Shown here one piece after another: positions 28,131-37,826 of a stretch of DNA of 64,000 bases. The number at the start of each line of letters is the position of its first letter. Positions within the stretch are counted from its first letter, which is position 1. Made by a program: the position numbers and the translations under genes. The notes under the pieces were generated by a model. The model saw only the letters and a list, made by a program, of their open reading frames with translations. It made no database searches and had not been told where the DNA came from. The stretch is from Sphingobacterium gobiense (GTDB lineage Bacteria > Bacteroidota > Bacteroidia > Sphingobacteriales > Sphingobacteriaceae), in NCBI RefSeq assembly GCF_002980575.1, contig NZ_PVBS01000003.1, positions 1 through 64,000 of the forward strand, written 5' to 3'.

Positions 28131-30377
28131 ATGAAGAGAGAATCAAAGCAGAAATTGACAGACATAGATATCAAACGATATACCCGGAATTTTTGGACGA
28201 TATTGTGTAGTATAGTTGTTCTTGGAGCACTTTTCCTAGTAAGTGTGCGTTTGGGCGTATTTGGGAAATTACCATCCTTTGAGGAACTGGAAAACCCAAA
28301 GAGCAATTTGGCTTCTGAAATATTGACGGATGATCTCCAGGTATTGGGTAGATATTACAAACACAATCGCTCCAATGTAAAATATAGCGAGTTGTCTCCT
28401 CACTTGGTCCATGCTTTGGTCTCGACAGAAGACAAACGTTTTTACGACCATTCGGGTATTGATTATTCCCGGACAGTAACCTCAGCTATCTACACGACAC
28501 TGCTAAATAGAAAACAAGGGGGGAGTACGATTACCCAACAATTAGCGCTAAATCTTTTCTCTGAGCGGAGAGAGCGTAATACCTTCAAGCGCATTATGCA
28601 GAAATTCCAAGAGTGGATTACCGCTGTTCGTTTGGAAAGGAGTTATACCAAAGAAGAAATTATTACGATGTATTTCAATACCGTCGATTTTGGAGCTTAC
28701 AATACCTTCGGTATTAAATCGGCGGCTAGAACGTACTTTGATACGACCCCTGATCAGCTGACCCCTGAACAAGCGGCTACATTAGTGGGAATGTTGAAAG
28801 GAACCTATATCTATTCGCCAGTACGATTCCCGGAGAATTCCATGAAACGGCGGAATACCGTGTTGAATAATATGATCGATCAGAATTTTCTGACAAGGGA
28901 GGAAGGACAACAGGCCAAAGAACACCCGTTGGATTTGAAACTTCGTATAGCTAATTATGGAGAGGGTATGGCTCCTTATTTCCGCGCTGTATTGAAACAG
29001 GAATTAAAAAAGGAATTTAAACGTTTGTCCATCACTAAGCCAGATGGGACGCCTTATGACCTGGACCGTGATGGATTGAAAGTTTATACACCGATCAATT
29101 ACACCATGCAGCGATATGCAGAAGAAGCGCAACGGGAGTGGATGGAAAAATTACAACGGGATTTTGACAGACAATACCGTAACTCCGATCCGTTTAAAGG
29201 AGCCAATGCCCAGTTGTTAATATCGGGTATGCGTCGCTCTGATCGTTATCGGGTATTGAAGGAGGCAGGTATGTCGGAAGAAGAAATCCGAAAAGAGTTC
29301 GACAAGAAAGTGCCGATGACTTTGTTTACCTACAAGGGAAATGTAGATACGGTTATGGCTCCGATGGATTCCATCCGGTACAATAAGCTTTTTCTGCGGA
29401 ACGCCGTAATGTCCATGGAGCCGAAAACAGGACACATCAAAGCTTGGGTCGGGGGAACCAGTTTTGAACATTTTAAATTTGATCATGTAAAGCTAGCACA
29501 AAGGCAAGTAGGCTCAACGGCGAAACCATTTACGTATGCTGCTGCGATCGATAATGGATACTCGCCTTGTTTTCCGGTGCCCAACCATTCCCGTACCTAT
29601 GGCAACTGGACACCTCGTGGAACAGTGCAAGGAGGCGACCCGATAACCTTAAAAAATGCGTTAAAATATTCGCAGAATTTTGCTTCTGCCTATGTTATAA
29701 ACGAAGTGACTCCGGCTACGGTTGCTTCACTAACTAAACGTATGGGCATTACCTCTAACGTGCCGAATTATCCGTCCATTGCATTAGGGGCTTATGAAGC
29801 ATCTGTCTATGATATGGTAGGTGCCTATGCTGCATTTGTCAATCACGGCACGTGGATCGAGCCTACTATGATCTTACGTGTGGAGGATCAAAATGGTGCA
29901 CCTATCTATGAAAAAACACCAACAGTAGTTAAGGCTTTGAACAGCGAATCGGCCTACATTATGGTGGATATGTTGAAAGGTGTTGTTGACGGCGGTACAG
30001 GTTCTCGTCTAAGACGGGCAGAGTTCGGTGGGTTCAAAAATCCAATCGGAGGTAAAACGGGCACTACAAATGATAACTCCGATGCCTGGTTTATCGGTAT
30101 AACCCCAGAACTGGTGACGGGCGTTTGGACTGGTGCAGAAGATCGTGGCATCCGTTTTTATAGCATGGCATCTGGACAAGGAGCACAAGCTGCGCTTCCT
30201 ATATTTGGGTTGTATATGAAGAAAGTTTATGGAGACAAGAATTTACATTACACCCAAGAGGATTTCCCGCTTCCACCGGGGGGATTGACGCGTGAAATTG
30301 ACTGTAGTCAATACCGAGAGTTCTATGGGGTCCCATCCAACGAGGACGTTTTAGATGACGATCGATTGGGATTCTAA
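28131..30377 (+). CDS. Class A penicillin-binding protein (PBP1A type)
   Basis: The 748-residue bifunctional enzyme polymerises and cross-links peptidoglycan in the periplasm. It has one membrane anchor (about 21-40), a GT51 glycosyltransferase domain with catalytic Glu100 (STEDKRFYDHSG) and GGSTITQQLALN, and a transpeptidase domain with the nucleophile Ser462 (STAK) and the KTGT box at Lys642. A TAACTTTG -7 element at 28099-28106 could drive it. uvrC follows 80 bases later. Confidence 0.96.
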   Translation: MKRESKQKLTDIDIKRYTRNFWTILCSIVVLGALFLVSVRLGVFGKLPSFEELENPKSNLASEILTDDLQVLGRYYKHNRSNVKYSELSPHLVHALVSTEDKRFYDHSGIDYSRTVTSAIYTTLLNRKQGGSTITQQLALNLFSERRERNTFKRIMQKFQEWITAVRLERSYTKEEIITMYFNTVDFGAYNTFGIKSAARTYFDTTPDQLTPEQAATLVGMLKGTYIYSPVRFPENSMKRRNTVLNNMIDQNFLTREEGQQAKEHPLDLKLRIANYGEGMAPYFRAVLKQELKKEFKRLSITKPDGTPYDLDRDGLKVYTPINYTMQRYAEEAQREWMEKLQRDFDRQYRNSDPFKGANAQLLISGMRRSDRYRVLKEAGMSEEEIRKEFDKKVPMTLFTYKGNVDTVMAPMDSIRYNKLFLRNAVMSMEPKTGHIKAWVGGTSFEHFKFDHVKLAQRQVGSTAKPFTYAAAIDNGYSPCFPVPNHSRTYGNWTPRGTVQGGDPITLKNALKYSQNFASAYVINEVTPATVASLTKRMGITSNVPNYPSIALGAYEASVYDMVGAYAAFVNHGTWIEPTMILRVEDQNGAPIYEKTPTVVKALNSESAYIMVDMLKGVVDGGTGSRLRRAEFGGFKNPIGGKTGTTNDNSDAWFIGITPELVTGVWTGAEDRGIRFYSMASGQGAQAALPIFGLYMKKVYGDKNLHYTQEDFPLPPGGLTREIDCSQYREFYGVPSNEDVLDDDRLGF

Positions 30378-30457
30378 TATTTCGTGCGGTTTGTTAAGAT
30401 TTATAAACGCCGAACAGCGGATTTTAACGGAATTTGTTGTCCGGCATTTTTTATGTT

Positions 30458-32254
30458 ATGAGTGTATTCGATTACAAAGAAGAGTTAAAGAAAATACCCC
30501 ATAAACCAGGTGTTTACCAGTATTTTGATAAAAATAACGAACTCATCTATGTGGGAAAGGCTAAGGATTTACGCAATCGAGTAGGCTCTTATTTCATAAA
30601 CGAACATCAACTTAATAGTAAAACCCGTGTATTAGTACGGAAAATAAATCGTATTGCATTTACAATCGTTGATACCGAGATCGATGCATGGCTTCTGGAG
30701 AATAATCTTATTAAGAAGCATAAGCCTCGTTACAACGTGATGCTGAAGGATGACAAAACATACCCATGGATTGTTATTAAGAACGAACATTTTCCCCGTG
30801 TTTTTTGGACACGAAAGTATATTCGAGACGGATCACGTTATTATGGACCGTACGCTTCTGTTGGGATGATGCATATCATTTTGGATATGATTCGTGAACT
30901 TTTTCCTTTACGTACCTGTAACCTGAACTTGTCTCCTGAAAACATAGCAAGAGGTAAATACAAAATTTGTCTAGAATATCAGATAGGCAACTGCAAGGGC
31001 CCATGTGAGGGATATCAATCTGAAGAAGATTACGATCAGAATCTTGCTGATATTAAAAATATTTTAAACGGCAAGATCACTGTCGTTACAAATCGTTTGA
31101 AGATGCAGATAAACGATGCGGTGACGTCATTGGATTTTGAAGCTGCGCATAAGGTCAAGACGAAATTAGAAAAGCTTTCTAATTATCAAAGTAGATCTAC
31201 CGTTGTCAGCTCGTCGATAACCAATGTAGACGTATTTAATATCGCATCGGAGGATAATTATGCCTTCGTAAACTATTTGAAAGTAGCACATGGGGTTGTG
31301 ATCCAAACCCAAACGTTAGAGATGAAGAAACGTTTAGACGAGTCCGAGGAGGAACTGTTAACTTTGGCAATTCCAGAGTTTAGAGAGCGTTTCAAAAGCA
31401 CGTCCAAAGAAATCATCGTACCCTTTGATATACATATCGAAGGAGATACCGCTCTAAAATTTACAGTGCCCAAAGCGGGAGAAAAGAAAAATCTGTTGGA
31501 ATTGTCTCGTAAAAATGTAGCTTATTTCAAAAAGGAGCGTATGTTACAATACGAGAAGTTGAATCCAGAAGTGAAAACAGAACGCATTCTAAAGCAGATG
31601 CAAAAGGATTTACGATTGAATGTGCTTCCGAGGCATATCGAATGTTTTGATAACTCCAATATACAAGGGAGTTTCCCTGTATCAGCCGTCGTGGTTTTCA
31701 AAGATGCGAAGCCTGCAAAAAAAGACTATCGACATTTCAACGTCAAGACCGTGGTCGGGCCAAATGATTTTGCGACGATGGAAGAAGCGGTTTTTCGACG
31801 TTATAGAAGATTGTTGGATGAAGACCAGCAACTCCCTCAGTTGATTGTGATTGACGGCGGAAAAGGACAGCTAGGGGCAGCTGTGAAAAGTTTGAAGCTG
31901 TTAGGGATAGCGAATAAAGTGACCATCATCGGTATTGCCAAACGTTTGGAAGAGATATATTACCCCGGGGATCAATATCCGCTGTATCTCGATAAGAAAT
32001 CGGAGACATTAAAAATCATTCAGCATTTACGGGATGAGGCCCATCGTTTTGGGATTACTTTTCACCGTAATCAGCGCAGTAGAAAAACATTTGTTTCCGA
32101 ACTGGAACGAATCCCTGGAATAGGGAAGACTTCCGTAGAAAAGCTGTTGAAGACCTTCAAATCAGCCAAGCGTGTAAAAGGAGCATCTGATGACGAATTG
32201 AATAAAGTGCTTAATGCTAAGCAGATTAAAGCACTCCGCGAATACTTTGTTTGA
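30458..32254 (+). CDS. uvrC: Excinuclease ABC subunit C
   Basis: The ATG at 30458 gives 598 residues and starts the protein just before the GIY-YIG nuclease domain (GVYQYFDKNNELIYVGKA). The UVR motif (about 200-240), the second RNase H-like nuclease domain (HIECFDNSNIQGSFPV, VIDGGKGQL) and the C-terminal helix-hairpin-helix (RIPGIGKTSVEKLL) follow in order. It makes both incisions in nucleotide excision repair with UvrAB. Confidence 0.97.
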   Translation: MSVFDYKEELKKIPHKPGVYQYFDKNNELIYVGKAKDLRNRVGSYFINEHQLNSKTRVLVRKINRIAFTIVDTEIDAWLLENNLIKKHKPRYNVMLKDDKTYPWIVIKNEHFPRVFWTRKYIRDGSRYYGPYASVGMMHIILDMIRELFPLRTCNLNLSPENIARGKYKICLEYQIGNCKGPCEGYQSEEDYDQNLADIKNILNGKITVVTNRLKMQINDAVTSLDFEAAHKVKTKLEKLSNYQSRSTVVSSSITNVDVFNIASEDNYAFVNYLKVAHGVVIQTQTLEMKKRLDESEEELLTLAIPEFRERFKSTSKEIIVPFDIHIEGDTALKFTVPKAGEKKNLLELSRKNVAYFKKERMLQYEKLNPEVKTERILKQMQKDLRLNVLPRHIECFDNSNIQGSFPVSAVVVFKDAKPAKKDYRHFNVKTVVGPNDFATMEEAVFRRYRRLLDEDQQLPQLIVIDGGKGQLGAAVKSLKLLGIANKVTIIGIAKRLEEIYYPGDQYPLYLDKKSETLKIIQHLRDEAHRFGITFHRNQRSRKTFVSELERIPGIGKTSVEKLLKTFKSAKRVKGASDDELNKVLNAKQIKALREYFV

Positions 32255-32275
32255 ACCTACGGGAAAAAGAACATA

Positions 32276-33154
32276 TCAATCATCATACCCAAACTTTTTC
32301 AAATAGTTTTTCTTGCGGCGCCAGTCGGGAATTACCTTGACAAAAAGCTCTAAGAATACTTTTCCATCGATAAACGCTTCGATATCCTGCCGAGCGTACG
32401 TACCTACTTTTTTAATCATTGCTCCGGCTTTTCCAATAAGAATATTTTTCTGGGAGTCACGTTCTACAATAATTTCTGCAGCAATTCGCGTAATGTTTTC
32501 TTCTTCTTTATAAGACGTCACGATCACTTCTGTACTGTATGGGATTTCCTTATCGTATAGCTTAAAAATTTTTTCGCGAATCATTTCAGAGACGAAGAAA
32601 CGAAGGCTTTTATCCGTTAGCTCATCCTTTTCGTAATAGGGTGGGTGGATCGGCAGTTTCTCTTTAATATATTCCATGATGCCTGCCACGCCATGATTGA
32701 GCAAAGCAGAAACCGCAAAAACAGCGTCAGGATTTAGTTTCTCCTGCCAAAATGTTATTTTGCTTCGCACTTCTTCTTCTGAGGACTTATCGATCTTGTT
32801 GATAAGGACAGCCACAGGGGAATTTGTTTTATGCAACCTTTCGATTACATCGCTCTCGTCGAACTTCTCATGAATATCCGTCACAAATAGAATCACATCC
32901 GCATCGATCAAGGAGCCCTGAACAGAATTCATCATGGATTCCTGTAAGGAATAGTTTGGCTTAATAACCCCGGGCGTATCCGAAAATATAATCTGGTGAT
33001 CTTCATCGTTCACAATCCCCATAATCCGGTGTCGCGTCGTTTGCGCTTTAGGTGTAATGATAGACATTTTTTCACCTACCAACGCGTTCATTAAGGTGGA
33101 TTTTCCCGCATTGGGTTTTCCGATAATACTGACGAATCCTGCTTTATGCGACAT
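32276..33154 (-). CDS. era: GTPase Era
   Basis: This 292-residue GTPase helps 30S ribosome maturation. Its G motifs are GKPNAGKST (12-20), DTPG, and NKID, with a C-terminal KH domain (about 200-290) holding GKAGAMIKKVG, which binds the 3' end of 16S rRNA. The length is normal. It converges on uvrC. Confidence 0.97.
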   Translation of the reverse strand: MSHKAGFVSIIGKPNAGKSTLMNALVGEKMSIITPKAQTTRHRIMGIVNDEDHQIIFSDTPGVIKPNYSLQESMMNSVQGSLIDADVILFVTDIHEKFDESDVIERLHKTNSPVAVLINKIDKSSEEEVRSKITFWQEKLNPDAVFAVSALLNHGVAGIMEYIKEKLPIHPPYYEKDELTDKSLRFFVSEMIREKIFKLYDKEIPYSTEVIVTSYKEEENITRIAAEIIVERDSQKNILIGKAGAMIKKVGTYARQDIEAFIDGKVFLELFVKVIPDWRRKKNYLKKFGYDD

Positions 33155-33383
33155 GAAATGTTATTTAATTTTGAAATGTAAAGGTACAAAATTTATGAGC
33201 ATTGTAGACTGTTTTCTGGCAACTACAAATTTGTAACGATAAACGTGGGGGAGATGACAACGTATAATCTTGTTAAAAATTGTTAAAGGGTAAAAAAAAG
33301 ACAAAAAAAATATCGAACTGTAGGTCAAAAAAATTATATTTGTTATATATCACCTTTACACTACTTACTGATGAACATTTAAC

Positions 33384-33803
33384 ATGACAGGATTAAGGAA
33401 AAAAATAGCATTATTATTTACGCTAGCAAGCATAGCGATGCTTAGCGTAGGTAACACTATGCACGTCCATTCTGTCATTGGTAAAAAACATACAGCCGCC
33501 TACAACGTTTTTCATTTTGCCGCTGATCAAGAGAATGAAAAATTGATCAAGAATGTGAAGGTATTTTATAATCCTGTTGCAGAACAAATTACCTTAAATT
33601 TTACTCTCAGCGAACAAAATACGGTTGTCATCAAAGTAATGGACGCTTTAGGAAATGAGGTTTTAAACTTAATGAACGGTCGTTTGGACGCTGGTCTGCA
33701 AAGTTTGTCTTTCGATTCGGATGGAAAGCTCACCACTGGCTTCTATTTTGTGCGGGTAACTTCTGGCTCGGAAACCGTAGTAAAACGTATTTCTGTAAGA
33801 TAG
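33384..33803 (+). CDS. Small secreted protein made almost only of a T9SS sorting-type domain
   Basis: The 139-residue protein has a signal peptide (about 1-25), a 25-residue linker and then a C-terminal domain from about residue 58 (VKVFYNPVAEQITLNF ... GNEVLNLMNG ... GFYFVRVTSGSETVVKRISV). That is the type A sorting domain recognised by the type IX secretion system. No cargo domain precedes it. A TATATTTG box at 33335-33342 may be its -7 element. It may be a surface or scaffold peptide, or the remainder of a larger gene, though the reading frame is intact with a good start. Confidence 0.75.
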   Translation: MTGLRKKIALLFTLASIAMLSVGNTMHVHSVIGKKHTAAYNVFHFAADQENEKLIKNVKVFYNPVAEQITLNFTLSEQNTVVIKVMDALGNEVLNLMNGRLDAGLQSLSFDSDGKLTTGFYFVRVTSGSETVVKRISVR

Positions 33804-33816
33804 ATAGCGTTTAGTG

Positions 33817-35829
33817 TTAAAGACCATACTCACCCTCATCTATCCATAACCCGTCGTTTTTGATAATCTCTATCAACTCATCTAAAGCGTTGACGGCGCT
33901 TACATTTCTCTTCACGACCTCCTTGCCTCTATAGAGCGTTATTTTATCAGGTCCTGCCCCTACATAGCCATAATCCGCGTCTGCCATTTCGCCGGGCCCA
34001 TTTACAATACAGCCCATAATGCCGATTTTCAGACCTTTTAAATGGTTGGTGCGGCTTCTAATCATTTGTGTTGTTTCCTGTAAATCGAAGAGTGTCCGCC
34101 CACAACTAGGACAAGATATATATTCTGTTTTCGAAATCCGAGAACGAGTTGCTTGCAAAATTCCGAAGGATAGTGAAGCGAGCTTATCCGAAGGAGTAGC
34201 GGGTGAATCTATCCAGATTCCCGACCCCAACCCGTCAACTAATAAAGCCCCCATATCCGTAGCAGTATATAGCTGAATCTTAGAGATTGGTTCTTCGGGA
34301 TCCATAATATCCCCAACAGGCCCTGAAAATTCCTCAGCGGGGTAGCTACGCTTGATAATAACGGGATTGTTGAGACCGATGGCTTGCAGATTGTTGAAGA
34401 ACTGCCGTTGGTCTGCCATTCCATGAGGCTGATTAGTTTCTAAAATAAAGACAACTGTGTTGTCTATTTGCAAATCTGCAAAATATGTCCCGTCTAAGTC
34501 ATCGTTTGTTAATGTGATCAGATTTAAGGAAGAATCGAACACCGCGGCGTCTTGATAGCTTTTCAATGAATACACAGGGTGTTTATTCGCTTTATCTTTT
34601 AAATTTTTCCAAATTTCATAATCATATAGTACTTTGAGGTTTCCCGGAAGCGTAAACGATGGTAGTTGGGAGCCGAGGTAAACAAAATCTACCGATTGAT
34701 CACCCATGTGGTATTTATCGTTGAGTGCGTCGTATCGATATCCAACAGCTGTCAAGATGAACGGGTCTTTTAAATTCTCGCATGAAATATCCACCACCAC
34801 ACGTGGAACCAACGAACCTCCAATAAATGCGTTGACTTCCATTGCCTCATAAGGACTGACGTTTGTATGGCCCGCTAAATTAACAATTTCGCGTATGGAA
34901 GAATAAGGCTGACTTTGTTTGCGCTTCGTATACCGATTAGCTAAAGCACGGGCAACAGGCACCTCGTTTTCTGGTTCTTCTGTTAACGAAACCCGAATCG
35001 TGTCACCCAGCCCGTCTTCCAATAATGTTCCAATGCCTACAGCAGATTTTATCCGCCCATCTTCACCGTCTCCAGCTTCCGTAACACCCAAGTGAAGCGG
35101 GTAGTTCATGTTTTCCGCGACCATTTTTTCGACCAATAAGCGATAGGCGCGTACCATTACCTGCGGATTGGAGGATTTCATGGATACGACGAGGTTATAA
35201 TATCGTAAATCTTCGCAAATACGTATAAATTCCAGTGCAGATTCTACCATACCCTCGGGGGTATCGCCGTATCTACTCATAATACGGTCAGAAAGCGAGC
35301 CATGGTTAGTGCCAATGCGCAGCGCAGTACCGTACTCTTGACATATTTTAACCAAAGGTGCAAACTTTGTATAGATACGTTCCAGCTCATCTTGATAGGC
35401 CGTATCAGTATATGCTAATTGGTCAAATTTCTTTTTGTCGGCATAGTTGCCGGGGTTGATACGCACTTTCTCCACGATACGCGCGGCTACTTCTGCTGCA
35501 TTTGGTGTAAAATGAATATCCGCCACCAATGGGACATGATAGCCCCGCATTTTCAGCTCTTTTTTAATATTGGCCAGGTTTTCAGCCTCTTTGATGCTCG
35601 GTGCTGTAATGCGTACATATTCACAACCGGCATCTACCATGCGGATAGTCTGTTCTACAGAACCCGATGTATTCATGGTATCGACCGTCGTCATACTTTG
35701 GATGCGAATAGGATGGTTTCCTCCCATTGGAATATCGCCCACGCTTACTTCTCGTGTCAAAAACCGACTATAAGTTGTTCGGGAATTACAATATCCACCC
35801 GGTAATGTGATTTCGTTTTTTGCGTCCAT
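33817..35829 (-). CDS. ispG: 4-hydroxy-3-methylbut-2-enyl diphosphate synthase (long form)
   Basis: From the ATG at 35829 the enzyme has 670 residues, against about 370 in E. coli. The extra length is the insert domain between the TIM barrel and the iron-sulfur domain, seen in plants and Bacteroidota. The C-terminal cluster motifs are present: CPSCGRTLFD and CIVNGPGEMADADYG. It reduces methylerythritol cyclodiphosphate in the MEP pathway. A TACCTTTG box lies just 10 bases before the start (35839-35846, minus strand). Confidence 0.96.
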   Translation of the reverse strand: MDAKNEITLPGGYCNSRTTYSRFLTREVSVGDIPMGGNHPIRIQSMTTVDTMNTSGSVEQTIRMVDAGCEYVRITAPSIKEAENLANIKKELKMRGYHVPLVADIHFTPNAAEVAARIVEKVRINPGNYADKKKFDQLAYTDTAYQDELERIYTKFAPLVKICQEYGTALRIGTNHGSLSDRIMSRYGDTPEGMVESALEFIRICEDLRYYNLVVSMKSSNPQVMVRAYRLLVEKMVAENMNYPLHLGVTEAGDGEDGRIKSAVGIGTLLEDGLGDTIRVSLTEEPENEVPVARALANRYTKRKQSQPYSSIREIVNLAGHTNVSPYEAMEVNAFIGGSLVPRVVVDISCENLKDPFILTAVGYRYDALNDKYHMGDQSVDFVYLGSQLPSFTLPGNLKVLYDYEIWKNLKDKANKHPVYSLKSYQDAAVFDSSLNLITLTNDDLDGTYFADLQIDNTVVFILETNQPHGMADQRQFFNNLQAIGLNNPVIIKRSYPAEEFSGPVGDIMDPEEPISKIQLYTATDMGALLVDGLGSGIWIDSPATPSDKLASLSFGILQATRSRISKTEYISCPSCGRTLFDLQETTQMIRSRTNHLKGLKIGIMGCIVNGPGEMADADYGYVGAGPDKITLYRGKEVVKRNVSAVNALDELIEIIKNDGLWIDEGEYGL

Positions 35830-35857
35830 GCGTAGGTACAAAGGTAATTGTTTTTAA

Positions 35858-35904
35858 GTTCTTTTTTCCCTCAAAAAAGAACAAAAAACCGAACGTAGTG
35901 AGCT
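35858..35904. repeat. Hairpin repeat with conserved ACCGAACGNAGTGAGCTC tail, copy 1
   Basis: GTTCTTTTTT and AAAAAAGAAC form a 10-bp stem, followed at once by AAAAACCGAACGTAGTGAGC and TC. A second copy at 53573-53620 has a stem of different sequence but the same length, then the same tail with one change. Preserved hairpin geometry with variable arms and a fixed tail suggests a mobile or selected intergenic repeat family. Confidence 0.6.
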
Positions 35905-35958
35905 CCTGAATGCCATTAAAAACAAATAATAATGAATAATTATAGTTCGGACAATTGA

Positions 35959-36885
35959 CTAATATCGAGTTAAGGTGAAATTATTGGCGGCTCCTTCTAA
36001 CTGGATATCAAATTTGTTTTCTGCGTTCTCATAATTCGCCGTTTTTGCGATGCCGCTTTCGTTCGTTTCAAAACCTTCAAAAGAGTTTTTGGATAAAATA
36101 GACGTATATTCTACTTTAATCGCTGCGTCTTTTGGGACACGAAAATAGATTTTTGATGCCCCGGTAGCCACATCAATTTTAGATATGCCAATTGTTGGCT
36201 CTCCTAACGTGAGATCCATGGTACTGGCCCCTGTATTTACCTCCAATGTTTTGAACCGCAAGGAGGATAGGTCACCTTTAAAATTTGCTGCACCATAATT
36301 TAAAATTAAATGCCAATCAACTTGGGGGTTCAACCCAATCAGGACAGTATTTGTTTTATTCTTGGACGTGCCAGGTTTTGCATTGATAACAACGGTCTGT
36401 TTATCCGCTTCCTGCGTTGTCTTGATGTTCAAGCCCATGTCGTCCGTCTTTGCTCTGGCAGAAACCAGATTGGAACCTTCTTCTACCTGCAGTTCAAATT
36501 TTCCAGCTCCGCCGTTAAATTCCAAGGTAGATTCTTTCACTGTTGGATCAAGGGGTGCATGCACAGCGTTCAATAATGGCTCATCGTCATTGATGTTGTC
36601 CATACTGATGTTTTTTCCATTAAAAAGCTGTTCTGACCAATCTGTTTTAGGAGCAGTCAAGCCCACATAGAAAATCCATCCTAAAAACAGCACATTACAA
36701 CCGATTTTAATGTAGTTTCCAAATGTCTTATTTTGAGCGATTAAATTGATTCCAACAATAATGATGAGTAAAGGCCAATATTTAATTGTAGCCCAAAAAT
36801 TAAAATGTATAACGTCTAGGTTGTGCAATAGCAGAACCATTCCTATAAAGACAAACCAAATGCCGGATGTGATCTTATTTTCCAT
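35959..36885 (-). CDS. LiaF/DUF5668-type membrane protein with beta-helical C-terminus
   Basis: The ATG at 36885 gives 308 residues. The first about 90 hold three or four hydrophobic helices (IWFVFIGMVLLL, WPLLIIIVGINLI) as in DUF5668/LiaF N-terminal domains. Residues about 130-305 form a repetitive beta domain with short aliphatic and Gly/Asn turns, like the DUF4097/LiaF cell-envelope stress domain. LiaF-type proteins modulate envelope-stress kinases in Firmicutes. No kinase gene is nearby, so the role here is open. Confidence 0.7.
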   Translation of the reverse strand: MENKITSGIWFVFIGMVLLLHNLDVIHFNFWATIKYWPLLIIIVGINLIAQNKTFGNYIKIGCNVLFLGWIFYVGLTAPKTDWSEQLFNGKNISMDNINDDEPLLNAVHAPLDPTVKESTLEFNGGAGKFELQVEEGSNLVSARAKTDDMGLNIKTTQEADKQTVVINAKPGTSKNKTNTVLIGLNPQVDWHLILNYGAANFKGDLSSLRFKTLEVNTGASTMDLTLGEPTIGISKIDVATGASKIYFRVPKDAAIKVEYTSILSKNSFEGFETNESGIAKTANYENAENKFDIQLEGAANNFTLTRY

Positions 36886-37052
36886 ACTTCTGTAAATATA
36901 ACAGCTCAAAACTACAAGTTACGATTTTTTTACTAAACTACTTTTAGGTTATGTTGTTAATAGGCTCGGTGAAATAAACCGTTCTATCGGTAAAATTTCT
37001 TCCACGCAAATGTGTATATTGCAATAGTATTTAACGAAAGGTCGATTATTCT

Positions 37053-37787
37053 ATGGTATTTCATCATTTTGGCTCCTATATCCTGTTGTTGAGAAAGGTC
37101 TTTAAAAAACCTGAAAAATGGAAGATATATTTAAAAGAGATTTTTCACGAGATGAACGAAATAGGCATAGGTTCCTTGAGCTTAGTTTTGATTATTTCTA
37201 CGTTTATTGGTGCGGTTATGACATTACAAATCGCCTTTCAGCTGGTGTCTGATCTAATTCCGACCACGGTTATCGGGCAGATCAACCGTGATTCCAATAT
37301 TTTAGAACTAGGTCCCACCATTTCGGGACTGGTATTGATGGGAAAAGTTGGGTCTGCTATTTCGTCACAAATAGGCTCTATGCGCGTAACAGAACAAATA
37401 GATGCCTTGGAGATTATGGGAATAAATGCGCCCGGCTTTTTGATTTTACCGAAGATTATCGCTGGTGTTATCATGGTTCCTGTGTTGGTCATCATTGCTA
37501 TTTTCTGTGCTATTACCGGTGGACTAATAGGGGGCAGTTTATCGGGGGCTGTGGCTCCATCGGACTATATACAAGGTATACAAGAAGGTTTTAATGGTTT
37601 CACCGTAACAGTAGCTATAGTTAAAGCCATCATTTATGGATTTATTATCACGTCCGTTCCTGCGTATAAAGGTTTTTATGTTAGAGGTGGTGCATTGGAA
37701 GTAGGACAGGCTGGAACAAAAGCTGTAGTGATTGGTTGTATTGCAATTTTGGTTTGTGATTACATTATTACTGCGTTGATGCTATAA
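37053..37787 (+). CDS. MlaE-family ABC transporter permease
   Basis: This 244-residue inner-membrane protein fits MlaE: five to six helices, the conserved GAVMTLQIAFQ segment and the long MGKVGSAISSQIGSMRVTEQIDALEIMGI coupling region (seen at about residues 90-118). It should move phospholipid with the ATPase encoded 39 bases downstream. A gene for the MlaD/MCE substrate-binding partner is not adjacent. Confidence 0.92.
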   Translation: MVFHHFGSYILLLRKVFKKPEKWKIYLKEIFHEMNEIGIGSLSLVLIISTFIGAVMTLQIAFQLVSDLIPTTVIGQINRDSNILELGPTISGLVLMGKVGSAISSQIGSMRVTEQIDALEIMGINAPGFLILPKIIAGVIMVPVLVIIAIFCAITGGLIGGSLSGAVAPSDYIQGIQEGFNGFTVTVAIVKAIIYGFIITSVPAYKGFYVRGGALEVGQAGTKAVVIGCIAILVCDYIITALML

Positions 37788-37826
37788 CCCGAGGTACTCA
37801 AAAAACGCTGTGCAACAATAAAATTT

